Shown: piece by piece, positions 27,251 through 36,061 of the stretch
Layout: every line of letters begins with the position of its first letter
Position numbering within the stretch: the stretch's first letter is position 1
NCBI GenBank assembly: GCA_963724015.1
Contig: CAVRTM010000002.1
Coordinates: forward strand, 1 to 64,000
Length of the DNA stretch: 64,000 bases
Source of the DNA: CAVRTM01 sp963724015
GTDB lineage: Bacteria > Actinomycetota > Actinomycetes > Actinomycetales > Dermatophilaceae
Direction of reading: 5' to 3'
Notes under the pieces: generated by a model
What the model was told of the DNA's origin: nothing
Databases searched by the model: none
The model's input: only the letters and a program-made list of their open reading frames with translations
Position numbers and translations under genes: made by a program

Positions 27251-28270
27251 TCAGCGGCGGACCGCGCGGGTCAGGAGCGCCGTCCCCGCCGCGGCCGCCC
27301 CGGCCGCGGCTCCGAGGAGGCCGTGGTGCTGGGAGGCCCAGAGCTGCACGCTGCGGGTGGTCGACCGGTCATCGAAGCGCCCATGAGTGCCGAAGTCCTC
27401 GTCCCGGTCGACCGGCTCCCACAGGTTGGCAGGCTGGTCGGGGTCCTGCGGCTGGTCGGTCTGCTGCGAGGAGAAGCCGGTCCGGGCCAGGTAACGGTCC
27501 AGCAGTCCCGGCGCGACGGCATTGGCCGCCAGGGTGCCCATCGTGCTGCCCCCGACCCAGTACTCCCGGCGCCGCGGGTGGTCGGCGGCGTACAGGACGC
27601 CCTTGGCCGCGACCTCGGGCTGGTAGATGGGCGGCACCGGCTGCGCCTGGTGCGGCAGCCGGGAGAGCAGCCACGAGAACTGCGGGGTGTTGACCGCCGG
27701 CATCTGGACCATGGTCACGTGGACGCCGCTGCGCTCGTGAAGCAGCTCGCAGCGCAGCGCCTCGTGGAAGCCCTGGATGGCGTGCTTGGAGCCGCAGTAC
27801 GCGGTCTGCAGCGGGATGCCGCGGTAGGCCAGCGCCGAGCCCACCTGCACGATCGTCCCGCGGTCCCGCGCGCGCATCCGGGACAGGGCGGCCATCGTGC
27901 CGTAGACGTAGCCGAGGTAGCTGACCTCGGTCACGCGGGCGAACTCCTTCGCGCCGATCTCCCAGAACGGCGCGAACACCGACGAGAAGGCGACGTTGAC
28001 CCACACGTCGATCGGGCCGAGCTGCTCCTCCACGGTCGCAGCCGCCCGTTCCACCGCCTCGGCGTCGGCGACGTCCACGGGGACGACGAGCGCGCGCCCT
28101 CCGGCGGCCTGCACCTCCTTGGCGGCGCCCTGGAGGCCGCGCTCCCCCCGGGCCAGCAGGGCCACGGCGTCTCCCCTGGCGCCGAACGCGATCGCCGTCG
28201 CCCGGCCGATGCCCCCGCTGGCGCCCGTGACCACCACCACCTGCTGTTGCTGCTGACCCTGCCGTGCCAT
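27251..28270 (-). CDS. Short-chain dehydrogenase/reductase
   Basis: 339-residue SDR. Cofactor motif TGASGGIG (residues 15-22) and active site YCGSK (Tyr and Lys near 158 and 162) are intact. The unusual Gln run at residues 6-10 and a C-terminal extension of about 90 residues, ending in a hydrophobic helix (HHGLLGAAAGAAAAGTALL), suggest membrane attachment. This long form is a recurrent actinobacterial SDR subgroup of unknown substrate. An AT-rich palindrome lies upstream (28332-28351). A convergent neighbour of the sugar-oxidation operon. Confidence 0.88.
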   Translation of the reverse strand: MARQGQQQQQVVVVTGASGGIGRATAIAFGARGDAVALLARGERGLQGAAKEVQAAGGRALVVPVDVADAEAVERAAATVEEQLGPIDVWVNVAFSSVFAPFWEIGAKEFARVTEVSYLGYVYGTMAALSRMRARDRGTIVQVGSALAYRGIPLQTAYCGSKHAIQGFHEALRCELLHERSGVHVTMVQMPAVNTPQFSWLLSRLPHQAQPVPPIYQPEVAAKGVLYAADHPRRREYWVGGSTMGTLAANAVAPGLLDRYLARTGFSSQQTDQPQDPDQPANLWEPVDRDEDFGTHGRFDDRSTTRSVQLWASQHHGLLGAAAGAAAAGTALLTRAVRR

Positions 28271-28331
28271 GAAAGAACTCCTTCGTCGACGTGGTGCCGT
28301 CGGTCCAGCCTGTCGTCGGTCCGCGGCAAAC

Positions 28332-28351
28332 TAGTTGCGTTTTTACAACTA
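28332..28351. promoter_or_regulatory. AT-rich inverted repeat, candidate operator
   Basis: A perfect 6-bp inverted repeat, TAGTTG-CGTTTTTA-CAACTA, sits 61 bases before the SDR start. Local AT richness makes it stand out from the GC-rich surroundings. Its size and spacing suit a dimeric repressor of the MarR or HxlR type, and a MarR gene lies nearby at 29608, but the pairing is only inferred. Confidence 0.4.
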
Positions 28352-28427
28352 TTGCACGAGCTTCGTCGAGTCGCCAGTGGTGGCAGACCCTCGTCGGCCT
28401 TCCGGGCGCGGTGACCCCTGCCGCGGG

Positions 28428-29437
28428 TCAGTCGCTCAGCAGCTCCTTGACCGCCGCGTCGATGACATCAACATCCGTGGGGTTCGCGCCGCCTCCGGCG
28501 AAGTGCCCCCACACCCCCGGGATGACCCGCAGCTCGGCGTTGCGCATGTGGGACACCTCCCACTCCTCGTCCTCGGGCGGGAAGTAGAGGTCCTTCTCGG
28601 CCGGCATGACGATGGCTCGGGCAGTGATCGACGCGAGCGCCGCGGCGGTGTCGCCGTGGAACCCGGGCGTGGTGCCCACGTCGCCGGTCTGCCAGGTCCC
28701 GAGCATGCACAGGAGGTTGTTGGCGTCGCGGTCGTCGAGGAAGAAGCCCTCCCAGAAGCCGACCAGGAAGTCCTCCAGCGAGGCGTAGCCCATCTGGCGG
28801 TAGACCTCGTCCCAGTAAAACGCCTGGGAGAAGCCCCACCCCGCGTAGACGCGCGCCGCAGCCCGCAGACCGCGGGTGGGCTGCTCCGTGTACCAGCCCT
28901 CCCTGTAGGCGGCGTCGCAGGTGATGGCTGCCCGGACGCTCTCGAGGAAGACCTGGTTGTGGCGGCTGGTGCGGGCACTGCCGCAGAACGGCAGCATCCG
29001 CGGGACCATCTCGGGATGGCTGACGGCCCACTGGAAGGTCTGCCCCGCGCCCATCGACCACCCGAGCACGAGCGCCAGCCGTTCGATGCCGAACTTCTCG
29101 GTGACGAGCCGGTGCTGGACGGCCACGTTGTCCCGCACCGCGATGTCGGGGAACCGCGCCCGGTCGAACGGCTCGGCGTGTTGCTCGGCGAGGACGACAG
29201 CCCGTTGCCGAGCATGTTGGGCACGATGATGAAGTACCGGTCCGGGTCGAGGCCACGCCCCTCCCCGATCAGCCACTCGTTCTCCCAGTGCCGCCCCGAG
29301 TACCAGGTGGGGTAGACGATGGCGTTGCTCTTGTCCGCATTGAGAGTGCCGTAGGTCTTGTAGGCGAGCTTGGCGTCCGGCACGGTCATGCCGCACGTCA
29401 GGGCCAGCGGGCCCAGGTCGAAGACGTCGTAGTCCAT
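28428..29437 (-). pseudogene. Homoserine acetyltransferase-like alpha/beta hydrolase, frameshifted
   Basis: MetX-like alpha/beta-fold protein split by a one-base deletion. From ATG 29437 the product reads normally (KLAYKTYGTLN, PTWYSGRHWENEW, FIIVPNMLGNGLSSSPSN). Near 29180 the frame is lost after SNTP. The neighbouring frame continues EPFDRARFPDIAVRDN, the nucleophile GWSMGAGQ, the Asp site PAEKDLYFPPED and the His site GVWGHFAGGG, ending at 28428. The repaired protein would be about 336 residues. GWSMG replaces the usual GGSMG of MetX, so it may be a hydrolase, not a transferase. Confidence 0.82.
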
Positions 29438-29607
29438 AGGTTCTCCTAGGTCGGAGGGCCTCCCTCGAAGGGCGGGACTGCCAGCGTCGCACTCGAGGGC
29501 ACGCCTGGCACGCCGTACCGCTGCCTTGTCTCCTCCGTCAGCAGTCCAGGGTGACGAACACGTCGCAATGGTTGCGGCGGGGTAACCGATGCGGTGTACC
29601 GTGAGGT

Positions 29608-30099
29608 GTGCAAGCCTCCCAGTCCGCAGGTGATGCCTCCGCCGAGCAGGTCAACTCCGTGATGCGGGCCTCACGCGTGCTGGTCTCGGTGGTCGCCCGA
29701 TCCATCGCCGAGGTCGAGGACGTCGTGACGCTGCCGCAGCTGCGGGTGCTGGTCATGATCGCCAGCCACGGACCCCAGAACCTGGGCTCGGTCGCGGCCG
29801 CGCTCGGGGTGCACCCGTCGAACGCCACGCGGCTGTGTGAGCGGCTTGTCGTGGCCGGCCTCGTGGACCGCGGCGACGACCCGCAGGACCGCCGGTTCCT
29901 ACGGCTGGTGCTCACCGGTGCAGGTCATGACCTGGTCGAGCGCGTCATGCAGCACCGCCGGGAGGCCATCGAGCAGGTCATGGCCCAGATGTCGCCATCG
30001 CGGCGGCGAACCGTGGCGTCAGCGCTGGATGCGTTCGCGGCGGCCGCCGGCGAGGTTCCCGACGTCGAGGAGTCCTACCTGCTCGGCCTGGAGGCCTGA
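29608..30099 (+). CDS. MarR family transcriptional regulator
   Basis: 163-residue winged-helix regulator. The DNA-recognition region LGSVAAALGVHPSNATRLCE and the wing VDRGDDPQDRRFLRLVLT are typical of MarR. The start is GTG 29608; no ATG fits. Divergent from the MetX-like gene with a 170-base gap, and 103 bases before a small membrane protein gene. Likely represses neighbours or itself; the ligand is unknown. Confidence 0.88.
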   Translation: MQASQSAGDASAEQVNSVMRASRVLVSVVARSIAEVEDVVTLPQLRVLVMIASHGPQNLGSVAAALGVHPSNATRLCERLVVAGLVDRGDDPQDRRFLRLVLTGAGHDLVERVMQHRREAIEQVMAQMSPSRRRTVASALDAFAAAAGEVPDVEESYLLGLEA

Positions 30100-30202
30100 C
30101 CCCCGCCGGGTCCGGCTCCAGCCGGCGCAGGCATGCTGTCCCGTCGTTGACAAACCACGGGGAGGCCGCGTCGCCGAACCGAGCCCCGAAGGGATCCAGT
30201 CG

Positions 30203-30607
30203 ATGCAGTCGTTCACCTGGGACACCGTGCGCCTGTTCCTGCACATCGTCGCCGCCACGATCTGGGTCGGTGGCCAGCTGACCCTGGGCGCGCTGGTGCC
30301 GACGCTGCGCGCGCTCGGCTCCGACGCACCCCGAGCCGCAGCGCGGCGGTTCAACCAGATCGCGTGGCCGGCCTTCGGCGTCCTCGTCCTCACCGGCATC
30401 TGGAACATCGCAGCCGAGGCGGACAAGCAGTCGCACCCGGGCTACCAGGCCACGCTCGGCATCAAGATGGCCCTGGTGCTCCTGTCCGGCGTGTCAGCGT
30501 TCCTGCACACCCGCGCGCGGTCCCGCACCGGACTCGCCGTCTGGGGAGCCGTGGCCGGCCTCAGCGCCCTGGGCGCCACCCTCTTCGGCGTGCTCCTCGC
30601 CGGCTGA
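30203..30607 (+). CDS. CopD-like integral membrane protein
   Basis: 134-residue protein with four hydrophobic helices: VRLFLHIVAATIWVGGQLTL, ARRFNQIAWPAFGVLVLTG, TLGIKMALVLLSGVSAFLH and a C-terminal helix. The arrangement and the His/Trp in helix 1 (LHIVAATIWVGG) resemble the CopD/DUF2269 group. Function is not established. It follows the MarR gene on the same strand and ends at a 40-bp palindrome. Confidence 0.75.
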   Translation: MQSFTWDTVRLFLHIVAATIWVGGQLTLGALVPTLRALGSDAPRAAARRFNQIAWPAFGVLVLTGIWNIAAEADKQSHPGYQATLGIKMALVLLSGVSAFLHTRARSRTGLAVWGAVAGLSALGATLFGVLLAG

Positions 30608-30622
30608 CGGCGTCACGGCTGG

Positions 30623-30662
30623 GCGTCACGGCTGAGGTGCCGCGGCACCTCAGCCGTGACGC
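30623..30662. terminator. Perfect 40-bp palindrome, bidirectional terminator
   Basis: Two 20-base arms, beginning GCGTCACGGCTGAGG and its exact complement, meet at the centre of this site. It lies between convergent genes (stop at 30607 on plus, stop at 30650-30652 on minus) and encodes the last codons of the minus-strand aldo/keto reductase. The perfect symmetry and position indicate a shared transcription terminator, although no U-tract follows on either side. Confidence 0.7.
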
Positions 30663-31681
30663 GGCACCTCCCGGTGGCGCTGGGCGGTGCCGGCGGGGCC
30701 GTAGGGGTAGTCCTCCATCTGCGGGGCGCTCACCTCGTCGAGGCGGTCCAGGTGCTCCGGTGCGAGGTCGAGGTCGGCGGCGCCCAGGTTGTCGACCAGC
30801 TGCTCGACCGTCCGAGCCCCGAGGATGACCGAGGTGACGGCCGGCTGGGCGGCGAGCCAGGCCAGCGACACCTGCGCGGAGGAGACGCCCAGCTCACTGG
30901 CCACCTCCGCCACCGCCTCCACCACGTCCCAGGTGCGGGACTGGGCATTGCGCGGGCCCCATGCCTCCATGCCGCGTTCGGGGTTGTCCCCCAGGCGCGA
31001 GTCGCCGGTGGGCGCCACGTCCCGCTGGTACTTCCCGCTGAGCCAGCCGCCGGCCAGCGGCGACCATGGCAGCAGGCCCAGGCCGGCGTCCAGGCACGCC
31101 GGGACGACCTCGTGCTCGATGCCGCGCACCAGGAGGTTGTACTGCGGCTGCAAGGTGACCGGCGCGCTCCAGCCGCGGGCCGCGGCGGTCTGGGCGGCCT
31201 TGGTGACCTGCCACCCCAGGTAGTTGGAGAAGCCGTAGTACGAGATCTTGCCGGCGGTCACCGCGTCGTCGAGGAAACGCAGGGTCTCCTCGAGCGGGGT
31301 GACGGCGTCCCAGGCGTGCATTTGGTAGAGGTCGATGTGCTCGACACCCAGGCGCCGCAGCGACGCCTCGAGCGCCGCCCGGAGGTGGCGCCGCGAGAGC
31401 CCGACGTCGTTGGCACCCGGTCCCATGGGGAACCGGCCCTTGGTCGCGATGACCAGCTGCTCCGCGTCGGTGGGGTGGTCGGCCAGCCAGCGGCCGATGA
31501 TCTCCTCCGAGACGCCGGCGCTGTAGACGTCCGCGGTGTCGATGAAGGTGCCGCCACGCTCGACGAAGGCCTCCAGGATCTTGCCCGAGGCCGGCTCGTC
31601 GGCCTCGGCGCCGAAGGTCATCGTGCCCAGCGTCTGCGTGGACACGACCGTCCCGCTGCGCCCGAGCGTGGTGTAACGCAT
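30650..31681 (-). CDS. Aldo/keto reductase
   Basis: 343-residue NADPH-dependent AKR, (beta/alpha)8 fold. The catalytic tetrad is visible: Asp51 and Tyr53 (FIDTADVYSAG), Lys81 (VIATKG) and His122 (LYQMHAWD). The cofactor region SVILGARTVEQLVDN is near the C-terminus. ATG 31681 follows GGGAAGGAACC. Its final codons lie in the shared palindromic terminator. 61 bases downstream of the M20 peptidase on the same strand, so it might be a distal member of that operon. Confidence 0.9.
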   Translation of the reverse strand: MRYTTLGRSGTVVSTQTLGTMTFGAEADEPASGKILEAFVERGGTFIDTADVYSAGVSEEIIGRWLADHPTDAEQLVIATKGRFPMGPGANDVGLSRRHLRAALEASLRRLGVEHIDLYQMHAWDAVTPLEETLRFLDDAVTAGKISYYGFSNYLGWQVTKAAQTAAARGWSAPVTLQPQYNLLVRGIEHEVVPACLDAGLGLLPWSPLAGGWLSGKYQRDVAPTGDSRLGDNPERGMEAWGPRNAQSRTWDVVEAVAEVASELGVSSAQVSLAWLAAQPAVTSVILGARTVEQLVDNLGAADLDLAPEHLDRLDEVSAPQMEDYPYGPAGTAQRHREVPRHG

Positions 31682-31742
31682 GGTGGTTCCTTCCCGTCGA
31701 TGTCTGCGAGCGGCCATCGTGCCGCACGCGCGCCGGCCCGGC

Positions 31743-32930
31743 TCAGCCGGGCACGGCGAACGCGGCGATGAGCCCCGCCGCGAGCGCCGAACGCTCCACC
31801 ATCCCTGCCGTGCTGACGTGCTCGGACCGGGAGTGCGCGCCTCCTCCAATGGCACCCAGTCCGTCGAGCACCGGGATCCCCTGCGCCGCAACGAAGTTCC
31901 CGTCACTGGCGCCCCCGACAGAGGCCTCAGCGAGGTCCACCCCGAGCCGGGCAGCGACGGCGCCGGCGAGCGCGTACAGGTGGGCGATGTCGTCGCTGCG
32001 GGACATGACCGGGCGGTTCCACCCCCCGGTCACCTCGATGCGGCACCGCGGGTCGTGGGGTCGCAGCGACGCGAGCAGCCCCTCGACCCGGGCCTGCTCC
32101 TCGGCCGTGGCGACCCGCACGTCCAGGATGGCCCGCGCGTACCCCGCCATCACGTTGGCCCGGGTCCCCCCGTGCACGGTGCCGACGTTGATCGACGTGC
32201 CGCGGGTGAGGTCGGCGCCCTCGTGCAGGCGGCTGATGACGCGGGCGATCTCGTCGACCGCGCTGGCGCCGGCCTCCGGGTCGAGCCCAGCGTGCGACTC
32301 CACCCCGTGCGCGGTGACGTCGAACAGACCCACACCCTTGCGCGCCGTCTTGACCGCACCGTCGGCGCTGGCCTCGAGGACCAGGGCAGCACGGGCTCCC
32401 GCACAGGCCTGCTCCAGCAGCGCGCGCGAGAACGGGCTCCCGATCTCCTCGTCGCCGTTGAGCACCAGCCGCAGCGGCGGCCGCGGCAGGTCGAGCCGGG
32501 CCAGGCACCGCAGCGCCCAGACCAGCTGCACGAGGCCGCCCTTCATGTCGAACACGCCGGGGCCGCTGATCCGGTCCCCGTCCACCCGCACCGGCCAGGA
32601 CTCGAGCGTCCCCGCATCGAAGACCGTGTCGTAGTGCGCCAGGCCTACCAGCTGTTGCTCCCCGACGCCGGGGAAGTCCAGGACGAGCACCGCGCCGTAC
32701 GACGGGGACACGTGGTGGGCGCGGGCGACCGGCTCCCCGAGGCGCTCGACCACCCACTCCTCCACGTGCTTGAGCCCCTGGGCCAGGAGTTCCAGGTCGT
32801 CGCTCGGCGTCTCCAGCCGGGCCAGGGTGACGAGGTCCTCGACGAGGTCGGAGGTGTGTCGCCCGAGCCAGTCCGCCAGACGCGGGACGTCGACCGCCCC
32901 GACAGCGGTGGCGGGCGGCAGACCGGTCAT
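31743..32930 (-). CDS. M20 family metallopeptidase (CPG2-like)
   Basis: 395-residue zinc hydrolase of the M20 family. Motifs: AHYDTVFDAG, GPGVFDMKGG (bridging Asp), LNGDEEIGSPFS (general base Glu and a metal Glu), LEASADG and GAHSRSEHV (metal His). It most resembles glutamate carboxypeptidase-type enzymes that cleave amide bonds of N-acyl or peptidyl amino acids. ATG 32930 overlaps the previous stop (ATGA), so it is translationally coupled as the sixth gene of the Lrp operon. Confidence 0.9.
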   Translation of the reverse strand: MTGLPPATAVGAVDVPRLADWLGRHTSDLVEDLVTLARLETPSDDLELLAQGLKHVEEWVVERLGEPVARAHHVSPSYGAVLVLDFPGVGEQQLVGLAHYDTVFDAGTLESWPVRVDGDRISGPGVFDMKGGLVQLVWALRCLARLDLPRPPLRLVLNGDEEIGSPFSRALLEQACAGARAALVLEASADGAVKTARKGVGLFDVTAHGVESHAGLDPEAGASAVDEIARVISRLHEGADLTRGTSINVGTVHGGTRANVMAGYARAILDVRVATAEEQARVEGLLASLRPHDPRCRIEVTGGWNRPVMSRSDDIAHLYALAGAVAARLGVDLAEASVGGASDGNFVAAQGIPVLDGLGAIGGGAHSRSEHVSTAGMVERSALAAGLIAAFAVPG

Positions 32931-33946
32931 GCGCGCACCGTCCCGAGCTCCTCGAGCCGATCCTGCGACATGACCGCTCCCGCCTCGAGCTCCCCGATCT
33001 GGCGCAGCAGGTCCCGGACCATGGGGGTGTCGACGCCGGCGGACGCGGCGGCGTCCACGACCGCGCCGTAGTGCGTCGGCACCTCGGTGGGACGATGCCG
33101 CACGGCGAGGTCGCGCCAGATGCCACTGCGGTCCTTGGACTGTGTGCGCAGCCACGCCACGAGGCGGTCGGTGGCGTGGTCCTTGGCGGCGACGTCACCC
33201 CCGGTGTAGGGCGCCGGGTCGAACGCGTCGAAGGGCTCCAGCGTGATGCCGCGCGCCTTCGCCACGGCGAACACCTCAGCGGTCAACCGATACATCATCG
33301 GCCGGTGCGCGTCGATCAAGTCAGCCATCGGGGCGTCGGCGAGCGCCGTCGCCGTCAGCATGGCGCCGAAGCCGAGCTTGGACCACAGGTAGCCGGAGAC
33401 GTTGGTGGTGGCCCGCGCCGGGCCCCAGGACTGCAGGTCCTGGACCACTGACTGGACCCGCGCCGAGGTGGACCCGTCCATCTCCCCGACGACGAGGGCG
33501 CCGAGGCCGCCGTCACGGATGACGCCGGGACCGGTGACGTCGGCGAAGAGGTTGACGAACGCCCCGACGGTCCGTGCCGCGCCAACGCGGGCGGCGATGG
33601 CGTCCTCGTTCAGGCCGTTCTGCAGCGACACGACGAAGCCGTCCGCCGACAGTCGTGGCGCCACCCAGTCCAGGGCCCGGTCGGTGGCCTGGGCCTTGAC
33701 TGCCAGCAGGACGCGACCCACGGAGTCCGGGCCCGCCGGCGGCGAGACGGCGGCCGCGACCGGCACCGACGACGTCCTGTCCCCCTGGGCCAGCGTCAGC
33801 CCGTCAGCGGCGATCGCGCGGATGTGGTCGGCGTCGGCGTCGACGACCGTCACCTCGTGTCCGGCACGTGCGAGGTGGTAGGCGAGGGTGCCGCCGATGG
33901 CGCCGGCGCCGACGACCGTGTAGGGACTCTTCTCCTGGACGTTCAC
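32927..33946 (-). CDS. Ketopantoate reductase-like (PanE/ApbA) oxidoreductase
   Basis: 339-residue NAD(P)-dependent reductase of the 2-dehydropantoate reductase family. N-terminal Rossmann motif VVGAGAIGGTLAYHL, VLLAVKAQATDRAL, SLQNGLNEDA and the helical C-terminal domain beginning YLWSKLGFGAMLTA. The start is GTG 33946, one base beyond the SDR stop at 33948, with AAGGAG just upstream; in-frame residues further upstream are inside the SDR gene. Catabolic context argues against a pantothenate role. Confidence 0.88.
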   Translation of the reverse strand: MNVQEKSPYTVVGAGAIGGTLAYHLARAGHEVTVVDADADHIRAIAADGLTLAQGDRTSSVPVAAAVSPPAGPDSVGRVLLAVKAQATDRALDWVAPRLSADGFVVSLQNGLNEDAIAARVGAARTVGAFVNLFADVTGPGVIRDGGLGALVVGEMDGSTSARVQSVVQDLQSWGPARATTNVSGYLWSKLGFGAMLTATALADAPMADLIDAHRPMMYRLTAEVFAVAKARGITLEPFDAFDPAPYTGGDVAAKDHATDRLVAWLRTQSKDRSGIWRDLAVRHRPTEVPTHYGAVVDAAASAGVDTPMVRDLLRQIGELEAGAVMSQDRLEELGTVRA

Positions 33947-33947
33947 G

Positions 33948-34739
33948 TCACTCCTTGCCGGCCCGCTGAAGGGCCGTGGTCGTTGGAAAGTGGTGCGGCA
34001 GTGCGGTGGTACCGGCGGTCGAGCCGCCGTCCACTCGCAGGACGGCGCCGGTGGTGAAGCTGGCGGCATCGCCGGCCAGCCAGAGGACGGCCGCCGCGAT
34101 CTCGGCCGGCTGGCCGACCCGCCCGAGCGGGTTCACCGAGACCGCGCCGGCGTAGTCGTCGGTGACCGGGTTGACCGGGCTGTTGACCTCGATGAAGCCC
34201 GGCGCAACGGCGTTGACCCGCACGCCCGCGTCGGCGAGCTCCACTGCGCACGCCTTGGTGGCCATCTCCAGGGCCGCCTTGGAGGTGCAGTAGTGCGCGG
34301 CTCCTGGCCTGGCCCGGGTGGCCGCTCCGGAGCTGATGTTCACCACGCATCGTGACCCGCCTCCCTGAGCCGCCAGCGCGATGGCCAGCAGCACGGGGGC
34401 CCGCACGTTGACGTGCTGGACGCGGTCCCAGGCGTCGGCAGTCATCTCCGACAAGGGCGTCGCCGGGTAAAGACCCGCGGCGTTGACCAGCACGTCCACA
34501 GGGCCGAGGCGCTCGGCCGCCGTGTGGACGGCGGTGCCGCACTCCGGGTCGGACAGGTCGAGCGCCAGGGCTGCGGTGTCCACCCCGTGCTCGTGCGCAA
34601 CGCGGGCCATCGCGGCCTCCAGCTCTCGTGGCCGGGCGTCTACTCCGGTGACCCGGTCCCCGGTGGCGGCGAACGCCTGCGCACAGGCCAGGCCGATGCC
34701 GCCGGCGGCGCCAGTGACCATGATGTGGCGGGGCGTCAT
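33948..34739 (-). CDS. Short-chain dehydrogenase/reductase
   Basis: 263-residue classical SDR: TGAAGGIG (residues 9-16), NAAGLYPATP for NNAG, HYCTSKAAL for the YxxxK site and RVNAVAPGFIEV. Likely an NAD-dependent alcohol dehydrogenase of the pathway. ATG 34739 overlaps the transporter stop (ATGA). Fourth gene in the Lrp operon. Confidence 0.9.
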   Translation of the reverse strand: MTPRHIMVTGAAGGIGLACAQAFAATGDRVTGVDARPRELEAAMARVAHEHGVDTAALALDLSDPECGTAVHTAAERLGPVDVLVNAAGLYPATPLSEMTADAWDRVQHVNVRAPVLLAIALAAQGGGSRCVVNISSGAATRARPGAAHYCTSKAALEMATKACAVELADAGVRVNAVAPGFIEVNSPVNPVTDDYAGAVSVNPLGRVGQPAEIAAAVLWLAGDAASFTTGAVLRVDGGSTAGTTALPHHFPTTTALQRAGKE

Positions 34740-36061
34740 ACGAACTCCTTGTCCTTGGTCTCGGGCATCGTGGCGTAGACGACACAGCCCACCAGCGCCG
34801 CTGCGGCGACGTAGATCCACGTCAGGTCCCGGTATCCGGCGCTGGCCATCCAGGTGGTGATGTAGGGGGCGGTGCCACCGAAGACCGCGACAGCCAGGGC
34901 GTAGGGCAGCCCGACGCCGGTGGCTCGGACCTCGGGCGGGAACTGCTCGGTCATGATCACGGCGCAGTTGGCTGAGTAGCCGGTCAGCAGCGTGACGCCG
35001 ATCAGCTCGACCAGCAGCAGCGTGCCGAACGTCCCGTTGTCGAGGAGCTTGAACGCGGGGTAGGCGAAGAGCAGGAAGCCGAAGGCGAAGCCGAACATGG
35101 TGGGCTTGCGCCCGACGCGGTCCGACAGCAGCGCCACGAAGGGCAGCAGGCAGATGAAGTACGCCGCGGCGATGAAGTTGGCCAGCAGGGCGTCGCTGAG
35201 CTTGATGCCCATGGCACCGTGGGCGTACCCGGGCATGTAGCTCATCCAGACGTAGTACAGCAGCGTCCCGGCCACGGTGACCCCGATGACGCGCAGGGCC
35301 GCCCTGGGGTGGTCACGGAACACGCCGGTCACCGGGTGTTGACGCGCGGTGCGCCCGGCGCTGGTGGCCCGGGTGAAGCTGCCGGTCTCCTCCACGGTCA
35401 TCCGAAGCCAGAGGCCCACCAGGCCCAGCAGGCCGCCGAGGATGAACGCCACCCGCCATCCCCAGGACGCCATCTGGCCCTCGGTCAGCAGCGAGGACAG
35501 CGCGTAGCCGGTGCCGGAGGCGATCAGCACCCCCGAGCCGACGGAGACCTGCTGCCACGACCCTGCAAACGCTCGGCGACCCGGCGCGGCCGACTCGACG
35601 AGGAACGAGGAGGACGACCCGAACTCGCCGCCGGCGGAGAACCCCTGCACGAGCCGTGCCAGGAGCAGCAGCAGGGGCGCGGCGAGGCCGATGGCGGCGT
35701 AGGTGGGGATGACACCGACGACGATGGAGGCGCCGGCCATCAGCCCGATGGTCAGCGTCATCCCCTTCTTCCGGCCGTGGCGGTCGGCGTAGGCCCCGAG
35801 GATGGCGCCACCGATGGGGCGCATGACGAAGCCGACCGCGAAGATCGCGAGGGTGGCCAGCAGGTTCACCGCCGGCTCCTTGCTGGCGAAGAACTGCCCG
35901 GCGAAGACGGGCGCGAGCGTGGCGTACAGCGCCCAGTCGACCCACTCCACGGCGTTGCCGATGGAGCCGGCGACGAGCGCCTTGCGTTGCGTGCGAGTCA
36001 GGCCGGTCGGCGTCATACCCGTGGTGGGGTCCTGTACGCCCGGGCTTGGGGCGGTGCTCAT
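34736..36061 (-). CDS. MFS transporter, metabolite:H+ symporter type
   Basis: 441-residue permease of the MHS subfamily (ShiA/KgtP/ProP relatives). Signatures: GNAVEWVDWALYATL, GAYADRHGRKKGM (loop 2-3), ARLVQGFSAGGEFGSSSSF and LLSDRVGRKPTM (loop 8-9). MHS carriers import organic acids, betaines or amino-acid-like solutes with protons. It is the probable uptake system for the substrate of this operon. Start overlaps the deacetylase stop (ATGA). Confidence 0.9.
   Translation of the reverse strand: MSTAPSPGVQDPTTGMTPTGLTRTQRKALVAGSIGNAVEWVDWALYATLAPVFAGQFFASKEPAVNLLATLAIFAVGFVMRPIGGAILGAYADRHGRKKGMTLTIGLMAGASIVVGVIPTYAAIGLAAPLLLLLARLVQGFSAGGEFGSSSSFLVESAAPGRRAFAGSWQQVSVGSGVLIASGTGYALSSLLTEGQMASWGWRVAFILGGLLGLVGLWLRMTVEETGSFTRATSAGRTARQHPVTGVFRDHPRAALRVIGVTVAGTLLYYVWMSYMPGYAHGAMGIKLSDALLANFIAAAYFICLLPFVALLSDRVGRKPTMFGFAFGFLLFAYPAFKLLDNGTFGTLLLVELIGVTLLTGYSANCAVIMTEQFPPEVRATGVGLPYALAVAVFGGTAPYITTWMASAGYRDLTWIYVAAAALVGCVVYATMPETKDKEFV

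Noticed and set aside
30608..30670. Considered a mobile-element end because of the perfect inverted repeat
   Set aside because: No transposase, target-site duplication or second copy is visible; the position between convergent stops fits a terminator.
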